Shown here in pieces: positions 52,793-61,349 of a DNA stretch of 64,000 bases. The position numbers were made by a program, and so were the translations under genes. Each line of letters opens with the position of its first letter. Position 1 is the first letter of the stretch. A model generated the notes under the pieces. That model saw only the letters and a list, made by a program, of their open reading frames with translations. It did not search any database and had not been told where the DNA came from. The DNA is from CAWAHD01 sp963781785 (GTDB lineage: Bacteria > Planctomycetota > Planctomycetia > Isosphaerales > Isosphaeraceae): contig CAWAHD010000002.1 of assembly GCA_963781785.1 (NCBI GenBank), forward strand, positions 4,588,001 through 4,652,000, given 5' to 3'.

Positions 52793-53856
52793 AGGTACAG
52801 GAAAGTGGGAAGCTTGGATCGGTCGAGCCCAGGATAGCTGAACGGGATCGCCTCGTTCAAGGGAACCGGGGAAGGAGTGATGGCATAGAGAGAATGGGCG
52901 GGATATCCCGTACGATGCAGGATGACCACCTCCGCGCCGGAGAGGCCGGTGAGTTTCTCGGCCTCGGAGATCGCCGTGTGCAGGTAGCCGAGCTGATCGA
53001 CCAGGTGTAGATCATACGCTTGCGATGCGAGCACGACACGGCCGTCGTGGATTACCTGCCGGTCCTGTGCCGTCATGGCGGTCCGGCGTTCCTTGACCCG
53101 GCGCTCGAGATGATCGCGATAGGCGTCAGCCATCTGCTGGAGGAGCTTTCGGGTCTCGTCGTCCATCGGAGCCGTGACCGTGCCCATGTCGATCTTGGAG
53201 CCGGCCTTCACTGGATCGGCAACGACGTTGAGCTGGGCCATCGCGTCCTGGAGATTGTAATGATTGAACACGACGCCGAGCCCGCCGGTCATGGCGGTGG
53301 GATGAGCCACGATCCGGTCGCTCTCGACGGCGACAAAGTAGGCCCCGGATGTGGCCAGGTCCATCAAGCACGCGACCACGGGCTTATGAGTCTCGGCGCG
53401 GAACTGGCGAAGCTCTTCGGCCATGATGTCGCAAGTGGTGACGCTCCCGCCGGGGCTGTTGATCCGCAGCACGACCGCCGCGACCCGGGAATCCCGGGCG
53501 GCCGTGTCCAGCTTATCCCGGAAGGCGGCCAGCGGATTGTCACCCACAGCATAGAGACTGCCGAAGTTCTGATTCAGGAGCAGGCCGTCGATGTCGATGA
53601 GTGCAATGCGAGCGCACGGTGCCTCAGATCGGCCGGCGCGGACAACGGTCGCTGTCATCTCGCCCGGATCGGCGGCCGATGGAAGCTTGACCTCGAAGGC
53701 ACCCTTGAGCGTGGCATCGGCCACGACGTTGGCGCTCGCATCCCCGCGGAAGGTGGCCGCTACGGGCAAAACATGACCGCAGCCGGCGAGGCCGGCGACC
53801 AGCCAGCCGATACCAATCGTGACTGCATATTTGCTCAGATCGCCGGATCCAGGCAT
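52750..53856 (-). CDS. SppA-like signal peptide peptidase lipoprotein (family S49)
   Basis: A 368-residue lipoprotein; the lipobox is LAGC with Cys26. Catalytic residues of family S49 are visible: Ser170 in MDLATSGAYFVA and Lys221 in VKAGSKIDMG (51 apart; 52 in Bacillus SppA). The oxyanion/backbone region is VVLRINSPGGSVTTCD, and IVAHPTAMTGGLGV follows. This is the one-domain, bacterial SppA type that degrades cleaved signal peptides at the membrane, but membrane anchoring here would be by lipid. The SDR gene overlaps its 3' end. Confidence 0.82.
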   Translation of the reverse strand: MPGSGDLSKYAVTIGIGWLVAGLAGCGHVLPVAATFRGDASANVVADATLKGAFEVKLPSAADPGEMTATVVRAGRSEAPCARIALIDIDGLLLNQNFGSLYAVGDNPLAAFRDKLDTAARDSRVAAVVLRINSPGGSVTTCDIMAEELRQFRAETHKPVVACLMDLATSGAYFVAVESDRIVAHPTAMTGGLGVVFNHYNLQDAMAQLNVVADPVKAGSKIDMGTVTAPMDDETRKLLQQMADAYRDHLERRVKERRTAMTAQDRQVIHDGRVVLASQAYDLHLVDQLGYLHTAISEAEKLTGLSGAEVVILHRTGYPAHSLYAITPSPVPLNEAIPFSYPGLDRSKLPTFLYLWQPDPTLPRLGSR

Positions 53857-53971
53857 TCTGGCACCCCATTTGCCCCGCGTAACCTCGGGCCTGCCCGGCT
53901 CTCTGGCAACGGACGAGCCATGAGGTCAGGTCTTCTGTACTATCGACCTCGCTACGCACAAACTTGTCCGA

Positions 53972-54895
53972 ATGACCATTCCAACCGGAACGACCCGAGC
54001 CATGACCATGTTGACTTGCGCGATTATGCTGGCGGCGTGTTTTGCGGAACAAATGAAGATCGAACCCGCCCATGCTCAGAATGCCGTGTTCACGCAGGTG
54101 CTCAAGGACGGCCTGAAATCGGACGGGCAGACCGTCTTGCTCCCCCCTCCGCGGCTTGTCGACGGACAGGACGCCGAGGCAGAACGCGCAGCCTTGCGCG
54201 AGGTTGCGGGCTCCGATCAGATCGTGGATGAGATGCTGCGCAACTCGGTCACGGCCCGCCACATCATCAAGCCGCACGACCTGAAGATCTCCGATGGCAC
54301 GATCCGCTCGGTCGATCTCTGGTTCGTCGTCTATTCCGAGCTCAAGCAAGTCGATTTCGGTCAGGAGGCGGCTCGCACCGACCAGAAGGAAGTCGAGGTG
54401 GCCAACATGTGGTTTCAGACCCGGCTTCTCAAAGAAGACGACCTGCAAAAGGCGGGAGTCAAGCCGGCGCCCGCCGTCTCTGGCCAGAGTGCTTGGTATT
54501 CCCACGTTCATGGCCGGCTGCTCGACCGCATCGACTTCGAGGCCACCAACCTGGTTGTCACCTCGCAGACGCCCGATTCGCTGGTGATCGCGTCGCGCAC
54601 CGATCCCTCGTTTGCGAAACCCGGTGCGCTCCCCAACGCCTGGAAGCCGCTGACAAAGGCGGACGCTCGGACCAAGGGCGACTCCGTCAAGCCGTACGAC
54701 GGAGGAGTCAGCTACGCGAAGATCAGCCGCCTCGCACTCAAGGAAGGCGCTCTGTTGATCGAGATGCACACGGCGTTCGTCGAGCCGGACGGCTGGTTTC
54801 AGGGCAACCCGATCCTGAGGTCGAAATTCAGCATCGCGGCCCAGGATCAGATCCGCAGGCTGCGCCGCGAGCTCGCCCGAAAACGGGAGAAGTGA
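53972..54895 (+). CDS. Secreted hypothetical protein
   Basis: A 307-residue protein. The N-terminal MTMLTCAIMLAACFAEQ could be a lipoprotein signal (LAAC) or, after longer cleavage, a normal signal ending PAHAQ. No known domain. Conserved-looking blocks: DQIVDEMLRNSVTARHIIKP, HDLKISDGTIRSVDLWFVVY, SAWYSHVHGRLLDRIDFEAT, LVVTSQTPDSLVIASRTDPS. It is transcribed divergently from the S49 peptidase gene 115 bases away, and its 3' end overlaps the convergent sterol-desaturase-family gene by 68 bases. Confidence 0.65.
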   Translation: MTIPTGTTRAMTMLTCAIMLAACFAEQMKIEPAHAQNAVFTQVLKDGLKSDGQTVLLPPPRLVDGQDAEAERAALREVAGSDQIVDEMLRNSVTARHIIKPHDLKISDGTIRSVDLWFVVYSELKQVDFGQEAARTDQKEVEVANMWFQTRLLKEDDLQKAGVKPAPAVSGQSAWYSHVHGRLLDRIDFEATNLVVTSQTPDSLVIASRTDPSFAKPGALPNAWKPLTKADARTKGDSVKPYDGGVSYAKISRLALKEGALLIEMHTAFVEPDGWFQGNPILRSKFSIAAQDQIRRLRRELARKREK

Positions 54896-56204
54896 TTTCG
54901 ATCACCCGGCTGGGAGCCTGAGGAGCGCCGTCAAACTGGCGGCGATAACAGAGCAGCCAGAGCCAGAGCGCCACGACGAGGAGCGCCACTCCGAATTGGG
55001 CCGGCCCAAACCATGGGCCGGCGGGCAGCTTCGAGGCCAGCGCCACGGCAGTCACCGGCAGCCGCAAGAGCTCGGAGGGGAGCGCCCAAGGGCGATGGTC
55101 GAAGATACCGCCGATGTTGAGCAAGCCCCAAAGCACGAGCACCGTGGCCGCGACCAGCTCGCTGCGTGCAAGCGACCTGCCGCCGGCGAGCAGGCCGACG
55201 GCCAGCACCAGCATCCCCACGAAATGAACCAGTCCGTACATATTCAGTCCTCGCGGTACTTGCGTGTCGTAGCGGATCACTGTCGCATGCCTCAAGTCGG
55301 CGGCGATCGGGTTCGCGGGTAATCCCTCCGGCCGCCAGCCCTGTGGCATGAACCAGATTCGCAGCTTGTCAACCCACAAGGGGGCCAGCCAGGCGTCGCG
55401 GAACAGGTCGCGCCACACGTGCAGGTTGGCCCAGAGCGGGTTCCAACTGTTCAACGGCTTGGTCAGGCCGTAGACCGGCTCTTCCTCCTCGGCCTGAAAC
55501 GTGCCGAAGATGCGGTCCCAGATGATCAGCGTGCCCGCGTAGTTCCTGTCCAGATACTTGGGATTGCGCCCATGGTGCACGCGGTGGTGTGACGGCGTGT
55601 TGAGCACCCATTCCAGCGGCCCGAGCTTGCCGATCAACCGGGTGTGGATCCAGAACTGGTAGAGCGTGTCGAAGCTCGACATCGCGGCGAACCACGCGGG
55701 CGGGAATCCCAGGAGCGCCAGCGGCAGGTAGAAGACCCACGAGAACACTCCTTGAAACGTCCCCTGTCTGAGCGCGACCGCAAGGTTGTAATCCTCGCTC
55801 GAATGATGGACCACATGCCCGGCCCACGGGGCGTTGTACTCGTGGGCGATGCGGTGGAACCAGTAATACGCGCAATCAACCCCCAGGAACAAGAAGACCG
55901 CCGCGGTCCATTTGCCGCCTGAGGAGTAGTGATTGACGTCAACCAGGTTGATTCCCCTCCCGGTCGAGTAGCCATACGTCCCCACGTAGCCCGCGAACAA
56001 GAGCCCCTTGAGAAAAAGGCCGATCATCTGCTCGGTGATGCCGCAGCTCAGGTCGTTGATCGAGTCGTGCAGCCGGTAGGTTTTCTTGTGCTCCCAGAGC
56101 GCCGCCAGCAGCTCGACCCCGATCAACACAAAGAACACAGGCACCGCGTAAGGGATGTACGGGATGTCGCTCCCTAGCGCCCGATCGATGAACGTCAGAT
56201 CCAT
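54828..56204 (-). CDS. Sterol desaturase/fatty acid hydroxylase-family membrane protein
   Basis: A 458-residue integral membrane di-iron protein. The ATG at 56204 is used; open sequence further upstream is not family-like. The histidine clusters are HRIAHEYNAPWAGHVVHHSS (HxxxH, HxxHH) and THR region plus NTPSHHRVHHGRNPKYLDRN (HHxxHH), the di-iron ligands of the superfamily. Hydrophobic helices lie at about residues 18-35, 55-75, 90-110 and at the C-terminus (VHFVGMLVLAVGLLAGG, FGVALLVVALWLWLLC). The C-terminal extension of about 150 residues beyond the catalytic core is typical of the long bacterial subgroup. The substrate (sterol, carotenoid, fatty acid or alkylglycerol) cannot be told. Confidence 0.82.
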   Translation of the reverse strand: MDLTFIDRALGSDIPYIPYAVPVFFVLIGVELLAALWEHKKTYRLHDSINDLSCGITEQMIGLFLKGLLFAGYVGTYGYSTGRGINLVDVNHYSSGGKWTAAVFLFLGVDCAYYWFHRIAHEYNAPWAGHVVHHSSEDYNLAVALRQGTFQGVFSWVFYLPLALLGFPPAWFAAMSSFDTLYQFWIHTRLIGKLGPLEWVLNTPSHHRVHHGRNPKYLDRNYAGTLIIWDRIFGTFQAEEEEPVYGLTKPLNSWNPLWANLHVWRDLFRDAWLAPLWVDKLRIWFMPQGWRPEGLPANPIAADLRHATVIRYDTQVPRGLNMYGLVHFVGMLVLAVGLLAGGRSLARSELVAATVLVLWGLLNIGGIFDHRPWALPSELLRLPVTAVALASKLPAGPWFGPAQFGVALLVVALWLWLLCYRRQFDGAPQAPSRVIEITSPVFGRARGAACGSDPGPRC

Positions 56205-56366
56205 GCAAATCCCTCGTCGACACGCCATGCTTCTCGTATGGGTTCGCGAATCGGCCAGACGCGCCGCCGAAACTCGAGACGATTGAACTCGGAAGCTTAC
56301 CGTGATGATAATCCAACGTCCCGAATCGGTCAAAAGAGAGTACCGGGTCCACATCTGGAGCGTAAA

Positions 56367-58157
56367 ATGCTCATTGCCCGATTGAGCAGAAACAGCCCGT
56401 GGCGCCGCGTTGTCATCCCGGCCCTGGCGGTCGCACTCTGGACCAGGCCACCGGCGTGGGCCGACGATCCACACGCGGCGGGGTCCAAGCCGGACCACGA
56501 GGTCAAGGTCGAATTCGACCGCCGGATACCGATGCGCGACGGCGTGACGCTCTCGTCCGACGTCTACCGGCCCGACTCGGGCGGCCGCTTTCCCGTGATC
56601 GTGTCGCGCACACCTTACTTGAAGACTCCCCGCGACAAGGAGGGTCTGGAGCGGCTGCGCTCTTATGCTCGCAAGGGCTATGTGGTCGTGGTTGCCGACG
56701 TGCGCGGCCGGGGCGACTCGGACGGCAAGTTCGTCCCCTACCGCGACGAGGGCCGCGACGGCTTCGACACCATCGAGTGGTGTGCTGCGCAACCGTGGTC
56801 GACCGGCAAGGTCGGCACGCTGGGCGGGTCTTACACCGCGAAGAACCAGTGGCTGGCCGCGGTGGAGCAGCCGCCCCATCTGGCCGCGATGGTCGCGATG
56901 GTTTGCCCCTCCGACCCGTTCGTCGAGTGGCCCACGGGAGTGCCTATTCCGATGGACATCTCCTGGCATCACTTCACCTCGGGGCACCTGCTCCAGAGCC
57001 TGGACGCGGTTCCCTGGGACAAGGTCCATCACCACCTGCCGCTCCTGACGATGGACGAGGCCGTGGGCCGGCCGCTGCCGCGCTGGCGGGAAATGTTCGA
57101 TCACACGCGGCTCGATGACTGGTGGGAGCCCGATCGCTATCAGAACAGATTCGATCGTGTGCGCGTCCCAGTGCTGCACCTCTCGGGCTGGTACGACGAC
57201 GAGCAAGTCGGGACGCCCCTGAACTTTGTTGGGATGCAGGGCCACGGCGCGACCGACGACGTGCGCAAGTCACAGAAACTGATCATGGGGCCGTGGCCGC
57301 ACAACGTTACTGCGCAGCCGACGAAGCTGGGTGAGGTCGACTTCGGTCCTTCGGCCAAGATCGATCTCCCTGGCACTGTGATCCGGTGGTTCGACCACTG
57401 GTTGAAGGGGATTGACACGGGCATGATGAAGGAGCCGCCGGTGCGAATCTTCGTGATGGGTGCCAACCGGTGGCGCGACGAAGACGAGTGGCCGCCCAAG
57501 CGAGCGAAGACGGTCACGTACTTTCTTCATGGCCAGGGACGTGCCAACAGCCTCTACGGCGACGGCTCGCTGTCGACGGACGAGCCCACCAACGAGCCGC
57601 GGGACCGCTACACCTCGGACCCGAATCGGCCGGTGCCGTTCATCACGGAGCCCACGTTCGCGCAGATCGGCGGCCCGGACGACTACCGTCCGGTCGAGCG
57701 TCGCGACGACGTCTTGGTGTACACCACGCAGCCGCTGGTGCACGATACCGAGGTGACCGGTCCGGTGCGAGTTCGCCTGTACGCGGCGTCGTCCGCGGTC
57801 GATACCGACTTCATGGCGAAACTCCTCGACGTCTGGCCCGACGGCTATGCACAGCGTCTCTGCGACGGCATGGTCCGCGCACGGTTCCGCGAGGGAATGG
57901 AGAACCCGTCGCCGATCGAGCCGGGTCTCACTTACGCCTACAACGTTGACTGCTGGAATACCAGCCAGCTTTTCAAGAAGGGCCACTCCATCAGGCTGGA
58001 GATCGCCTCGAGCGCCTTTCCCAAGTACGACCGCAACCCGAACACAGGCGCGCCCTTGGGCAAGTCGGCCGAGCTGAAGCCCGCCGAACAAACGGTCTTT
58101 CACGACCGTGATCACCCGTCCCAGCTCATCCTGCCGGTGGTGCCTGCGAAACCGTGA
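56367..58157 (+). CDS. CocE/NonD-family hydrolase (X-Pro dipeptidyl-peptidase S15-like)
   Basis: A 596-residue secreted alpha/beta hydrolase from the ATG at 56367 (CTGGAG upstream); the signal peptide is VVIPALAVALWTRPPAWA. N-terminal S15 domain: IPMRDGVTLSSDVYRPDSGG and VVVVADVRGRGDSDGKFVPY; nucleophile Ser155 in GTLGGSYTAKNQW, acid Asp277/278 in SGWYDDEQVG and His312 in GPWPHN complete the triad. The C-terminal jelly-roll domain contains GPVRVRLYAASSAVDTDFMA and HSIRLEIASSAFPKYDRNP. Family members cleave Xaa-Pro peptides or esters such as cocaine; the natural substrate here is unknown. Confidence 0.87.
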   Translation: MLIARLSRNSPWRRVVIPALAVALWTRPPAWADDPHAAGSKPDHEVKVEFDRRIPMRDGVTLSSDVYRPDSGGRFPVIVSRTPYLKTPRDKEGLERLRSYARKGYVVVVADVRGRGDSDGKFVPYRDEGRDGFDTIEWCAAQPWSTGKVGTLGGSYTAKNQWLAAVEQPPHLAAMVAMVCPSDPFVEWPTGVPIPMDISWHHFTSGHLLQSLDAVPWDKVHHHLPLLTMDEAVGRPLPRWREMFDHTRLDDWWEPDRYQNRFDRVRVPVLHLSGWYDDEQVGTPLNFVGMQGHGATDDVRKSQKLIMGPWPHNVTAQPTKLGEVDFGPSAKIDLPGTVIRWFDHWLKGIDTGMMKEPPVRIFVMGANRWRDEDEWPPKRAKTVTYFLHGQGRANSLYGDGSLSTDEPTNEPRDRYTSDPNRPVPFITEPTFAQIGGPDDYRPVERRDDVLVYTTQPLVHDTEVTGPVRVRLYAASSAVDTDFMAKLLDVWPDGYAQRLCDGMVRARFREGMENPSPIEPGLTYAYNVDCWNTSQLFKKGHSIRLEIASSAFPKYDRNPNTGAPLGKSAELKPAEQTVFHDRDHPSQLILPVVPAKP

Positions 58158-58285
58158 TGCTAAGCATCATCGAACTCGTCGCGTGGCACCGTTTTCTTCT
58201 TTTAACATAATCAGGGCCGATTGACGTTACGTCAGGCCCAGACCAAGGCTGTTAGCAACAAGACGTTGCGACAATACCTGGGTGA
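58158..58285. other. Short gap between hydrolase and PIN gene
   Basis: No gene; a convergent gap between the hydrolase (plus) and the PIN-domain gene (minus). A short palindrome TTGACGTTACGTCA near 58220 is the only structure seen. Confidence 0.3.
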
Positions 58286-58783
58286 TCATAACGCGGCCAA
58301 GAAAGCCGGGATATCCGCCGCCGGGACGATTTCCGGGTCAAGCAATTCAAGGCCTTCGGCTTTCGCAGCACGCAAGAGCCGTTGGTCAGAGGCGACGAGC
58401 ACGCTGACCGCGGATGCGCGCAGCGGTGTTGTGTACCGCAGGAATGCCTGCAGTATCGCAGCATCGGTCGAGTTCAGACTGTGGCGTTCTATCAGCTCGA
58501 TGCCGTTGAGGATATCGTCGAATTCCAACCCCAGAACCACAAAATCCGCGTTACCTACCACCTCATTGCCGAGTGCGGCTTGTGCCGTGCTGAACGCGGC
58601 ATCGGAGAGAATGCTCTGGTTCTGTTTGCGCCAGAGTGCTGCGAACGTCTCCGAATAGCCCATGATGGTGGTGGTCATCTGAGCGGACGGAATCGCTATG
58701 AACAGAGCATTTACGGTTTGGCTGCCGATCTCGGCGACGTAGCGCTTCACCAGCGCGCTGGCATCCCAGAGAATCTGAATCAT
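58286..58783 (-). CDS. PIN-domain ribonuclease (VapC-like toxin)
   Basis: A 165-residue PIN-domain protein. The first acid is in ILWDASALVKRYVAE (Asp7), Glu in MGYSETFAAL, then NSTDAAILQAFLRY (Asp), and SVLVASDQRLLRAAKAEG (Asp), the four acids that bind Mg in the nuclease site. This layout is typical of VapC toxins that cut tRNA or rRNA. The start (ATG at 58783) overlaps the stop of the upstream antitoxin-like gene by four bases, showing translational coupling. Confidence 0.8.
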   Translation of the reverse strand: MIQILWDASALVKRYVAEIGSQTVNALFIAIPSAQMTTTIMGYSETFAALWRKQNQSILSDAAFSTAQAALGNEVVGNADFVVLGLEFDDILNGIELIERHSLNSTDAAILQAFLRYTTPLRASAVSVLVASDQRLLRAAKAEGLELLDPEIVPAADIPAFLAAL

Positions 58784-59010
58784 CGCGCGGTCCGCTCTCT
58801 ACCCTCCAGACGCACTCGGAGAATCTCGCTTGAGCCGACCCGGTCTTCAAGTCTTACTCCGTCCCGTAGCGACATTTCCTGCGCTTGCTCTCCGGTTGCT
58901 GTGGGGTCCTGGCTCAAGCCCAATCGCGCTTGAAGGGCAGCCACGGACTGCTGGAGCAAGCGTTTATCCAATACCCGGCTCACCGCTTCGGATCCTGCCT
59001 GCGCGTTCAT
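58780..59010 (-). CDS. Putative antitoxin of PIN-domain pair
   Basis: A 76-residue protein from MNAQAGSEAVSRVLDKRL at 59010 (an ATG at 59067 adds 19 residues). It is small and charged (QQSVAALQARLGLSQDPTAT, RLEDRVGSSEILRVRLEGRE) with no clear DNA-binding motif by eye. Its stop overlaps the VapC-like gene in an ATGA arrangement on the same strand, as in VapBC operons, so an antitoxin role is inferred from position only. Confidence 0.6.
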   Translation of the reverse strand: MNAQAGSEAVSRVLDKRLLQQSVAALQARLGLSQDPTATGEQAQEMSLRDGVRLEDRVGSSEILRVRLEGRERTAR

Positions 59011-59067
59011 GTGGGACCTTTCTTGCGCTGGCGCACCATGGACCGCTGGTTTTCCCTTCTTCCGCAA

Positions 59068-59585
59068 GAGCTCGTGATCGCGGATTCGAACCCGAAGCCA
59101 ATGGTTCGTTGTCGATTGAAAACGGTACCGGTCGACGTCTGAGAACCTTCAAATACGGGCAGTCTAGTTGATCCTCCAGCCAATCGCATTGTAGCCGCAT
59201 TGAGCTGACGCGGCCAATGTCGTTCAGGAAAGATAGAAAGGACAGGCACTGTAACGCCGGCATGCCCGAGTGAACGGGTGCAGGTCGACCGCCGCAACCT
59301 TTTCATAGCAAAACGGTTCGGATCGCTGGACGTCAACAGCGTTCGGGTGATCGCGCCTCATTTCGAGGCGAGCCGGGCATGCTTGAGATTGGCGGCGCGG
59401 CGGGCCGGATGCGCTCACGCAGTGCCTGTTCTTTTTCTTAATCGACCGCTGTCGGGCCATCTCCTGAGTTCGATAGTCATTCTCGGGAAAGTCCGAATCT
59501 GGCGGTCCATTCTAACGTCAAACAGACAGGGATTGGCCGTGACTTGCGTGTATTCCATGCGCGATTGATCCAGGGTAAATGCTGC
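59068..59585. other. Gene-free region upstream of HEAT-repeat gene
   Basis: Weak open frames on both strands, none protein-like. It should contain promoters for the toxin/antitoxin pair (minus) and the HEAT-repeat gene (plus). Confidence 0.35.
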
Positions 59586-61349
59586 ATGTCGATACGGATC
59601 GGATACTTGCTTGCGATGATCGGGGCACTTGCTTCCCCTTCTGTCGCGATCGGTCAGACCAAGCAAGCAACGGATGCTCCCGATCGCCGGCTGTCCCAGG
59701 CCCTGAAGCTGTGGCAAGGGGCGGACCAAGATTCTCGTCTCGAGGGCCTTCGCCGGCTGGAGCGACTGGGTTCTCGCGCAGCACCGGCCGTCGCCGTGCT
59801 GATCCCGGGCCTGACCGACAGCGATTCCACGATTCGATACGAGACCGCCACGGTCCTGCGCCAGATCGGACCGGCTGCGAGCGCGGCCGTGCCGAGCCTG
59901 ATCGCCTTGCTGCGCGATTCTGATCGCGATGTACGGTCGGCGGCGGCGTGGGCCCTCGCCACGACCAAGCCCGATCCGAAATTGGTCATCCCGGCTTTGG
60001 TCGCCAGCGGTCGCGCCGAGCCTGACCGCCGTTGCCTGGCCGCGCTTTCCACCCTGAGGAAGCTCGGTCAGCCAGGTCTTTCCGCCCTGATCGGCCTCTT
60101 GAAGGAGACCGATTCGGTTTTGCGACGGAAGGCGGCGGCGGAGCTCGAGGAACTCGGCGCCGGCGCGAAGGCCGCCGTGCCGGGCTTGATCTTCGCCCTG
60201 AGCGAACCTGACCTCGAGGCACGCGATCAGATCGCCGAGGCCCTCGCCAGTATTGGTCCCGACGCGATTGATCGAATGATCCTCGCGCTCCGCGATCGCG
60301 ACCCCAAGGTTCGCGGTGGCGCAGCACGGGCAATCGAGCTTCTGGGCGATAAGGCGACAGCCGCGGTTCCCGCCCTGATCGCGGCGCTCGCTGACGCCGA
60401 GCCGCCTGACGACACCAGACCGCCGCGGGGCCCCGGAATCCCGGGCTTTGGCCGCGAAGGGGAACCGAGACCGTCCGGCTACTTTGCCGCACTCGCAGCG
60501 ATTGGCAACGCGGCGGTCCCTGCACTGGTCGCACAACTCGATCGCCCTGATCGTCCGTCGAAGGTGCGGGCGCTTCGAGCACTCGGTTTCGTGAACGACG
60601 ACACCCACATCGCCGTGCCCAGGCTAGTCGCTCTGCTCGACGATCGTGATCTCCGGCTCGAGGCGGCCGTGGCGCTCGGCGGGATCGGAGCCGACACGCG
60701 ACCGGCACTCGGACGATTGCGCGACGGCCTGAACGACCCGGACCCCATCTTCCGCGCGCGAGCAGCCGAGGCAATCGGCCGCATCGGCTGGGAGCGGCAA
60801 TTTGGTCAATTCAGCTCCGAGACGGTGGCGCGGGGCTCGATCGCCTCCCTGGCCGCCGCGCTCAAGGACCCCGACCAGCGCGTCCGTACGGCTGCGGCCA
60901 TCGCGATTGGCGACATCGGCACCGAGTCGTCCATCGCGATTCCCGACCTCGTCCCTTTGCTCGGCGACCCCGTGGCCGATGTACGCTTGGCGAGTCTCCG
61001 GGCTTTCGGTCGAATCAGCGCCGTGCCCCCAGGATCGCGGCCCGTCCTGATTGGCTTGTTCAAAGATCCCGACCCTCTCGTCCGCGTCGCAGCAGTGCGG
61101 GTCGTTGACGAGGAATCCTTGAGCACGCCGGCGTTTGTCGAAAGCTTGATTGGCTTGCTCAAGGATCCGGTAACCGACGTCCGGGCCGCGGCCGCGGAGA
61201 AGCTGAGCAACCTTCGCGCCAGGCTGGTACTCGTCGAGCGCCCGGCGCGGCCGCGGCGCTGTCGGCGGCCCTCGAAGACGCAGACCCGCGCGTCCGCGCC
61301 GCGTCCGCGGGGCTCTTACCGTTCTTCGAGGCGGATGCCGCGGCGTTGA
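59586..61349 (+). CDS. Secreted HEAT-repeat protein, N-terminal part
   Basis: From the ATG at 59586 with a signal peptide (YLLAMIGALASPSVAIGQ). The protein is made of HEAT/PBS-lyase-type repeats of about 36-40 residues, each with 'DpDp.VR.aAa.aLg.iG', for example DSDSTIRYETATVLRQIGPA, DSDRDVRSAAAWALATTKPD, DPDPIFRARAAEAIGRIGWE and DPVADVRLASLRAFGRISAV. After EKLSNLRA at about 61219 the frame breaks and the remaining sequence of this frame (to 61349) is not repeat-like. The repeats continue in the frame of the next entry, giving one protein of about 1,390 residues. HEAT arrays bind proteins; the partner is unknown. Confidence 0.82.
   Translation: MSIRIGYLLAMIGALASPSVAIGQTKQATDAPDRRLSQALKLWQGADQDSRLEGLRRLERLGSRAAPAVAVLIPGLTDSDSTIRYETATVLRQIGPAASAAVPSLIALLRDSDRDVRSAAAWALATTKPDPKLVIPALVASGRAEPDRRCLAALSTLRKLGQPGLSALIGLLKETDSVLRRKAAAELEELGAGAKAAVPGLIFALSEPDLEARDQIAEALASIGPDAIDRMILALRDRDPKVRGGAARAIELLGDKATAAVPALIAALADAEPPDDTRPPRGPGIPGFGREGEPRPSGYFAALAAIGNAAVPALVAQLDRPDRPSKVRALRALGFVNDDTHIAVPRLVALLDDRDLRLEAAVALGGIGADTRPALGRLRDGLNDPDPIFRARAAEAIGRIGWERQFGQFSSETVARGSIASLAAALKDPDQRVRTAAAIAIGDIGTESSIAIPDLVPLLGDPVADVRLASLRAFGRISAVPPGSRPVLIGLFKDPDPLVRVAAVRVVDEESLSTPAFVESLIGLLKDPVTDVRAAAAEKLSNLRARLVLVERPARPRRCRRPSKTQTRASAPRPRGSYRSSRRMPRR

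Noticed and set aside
56205..57245. Upstream in-frame extension of the sterol-desaturase-family gene
   Set aside because: It lies opposite the CocE-type hydrolase gene and has no family similarity; the family start fits 56204.
59080..59110. GGGTTCGAATCCGCG on the minus strand, tRNA T-arm-like
   Set aside because: The T-stem does not pair (TCGGG against CCGCG), and no anticodon or D arm is found upstream; chance match.
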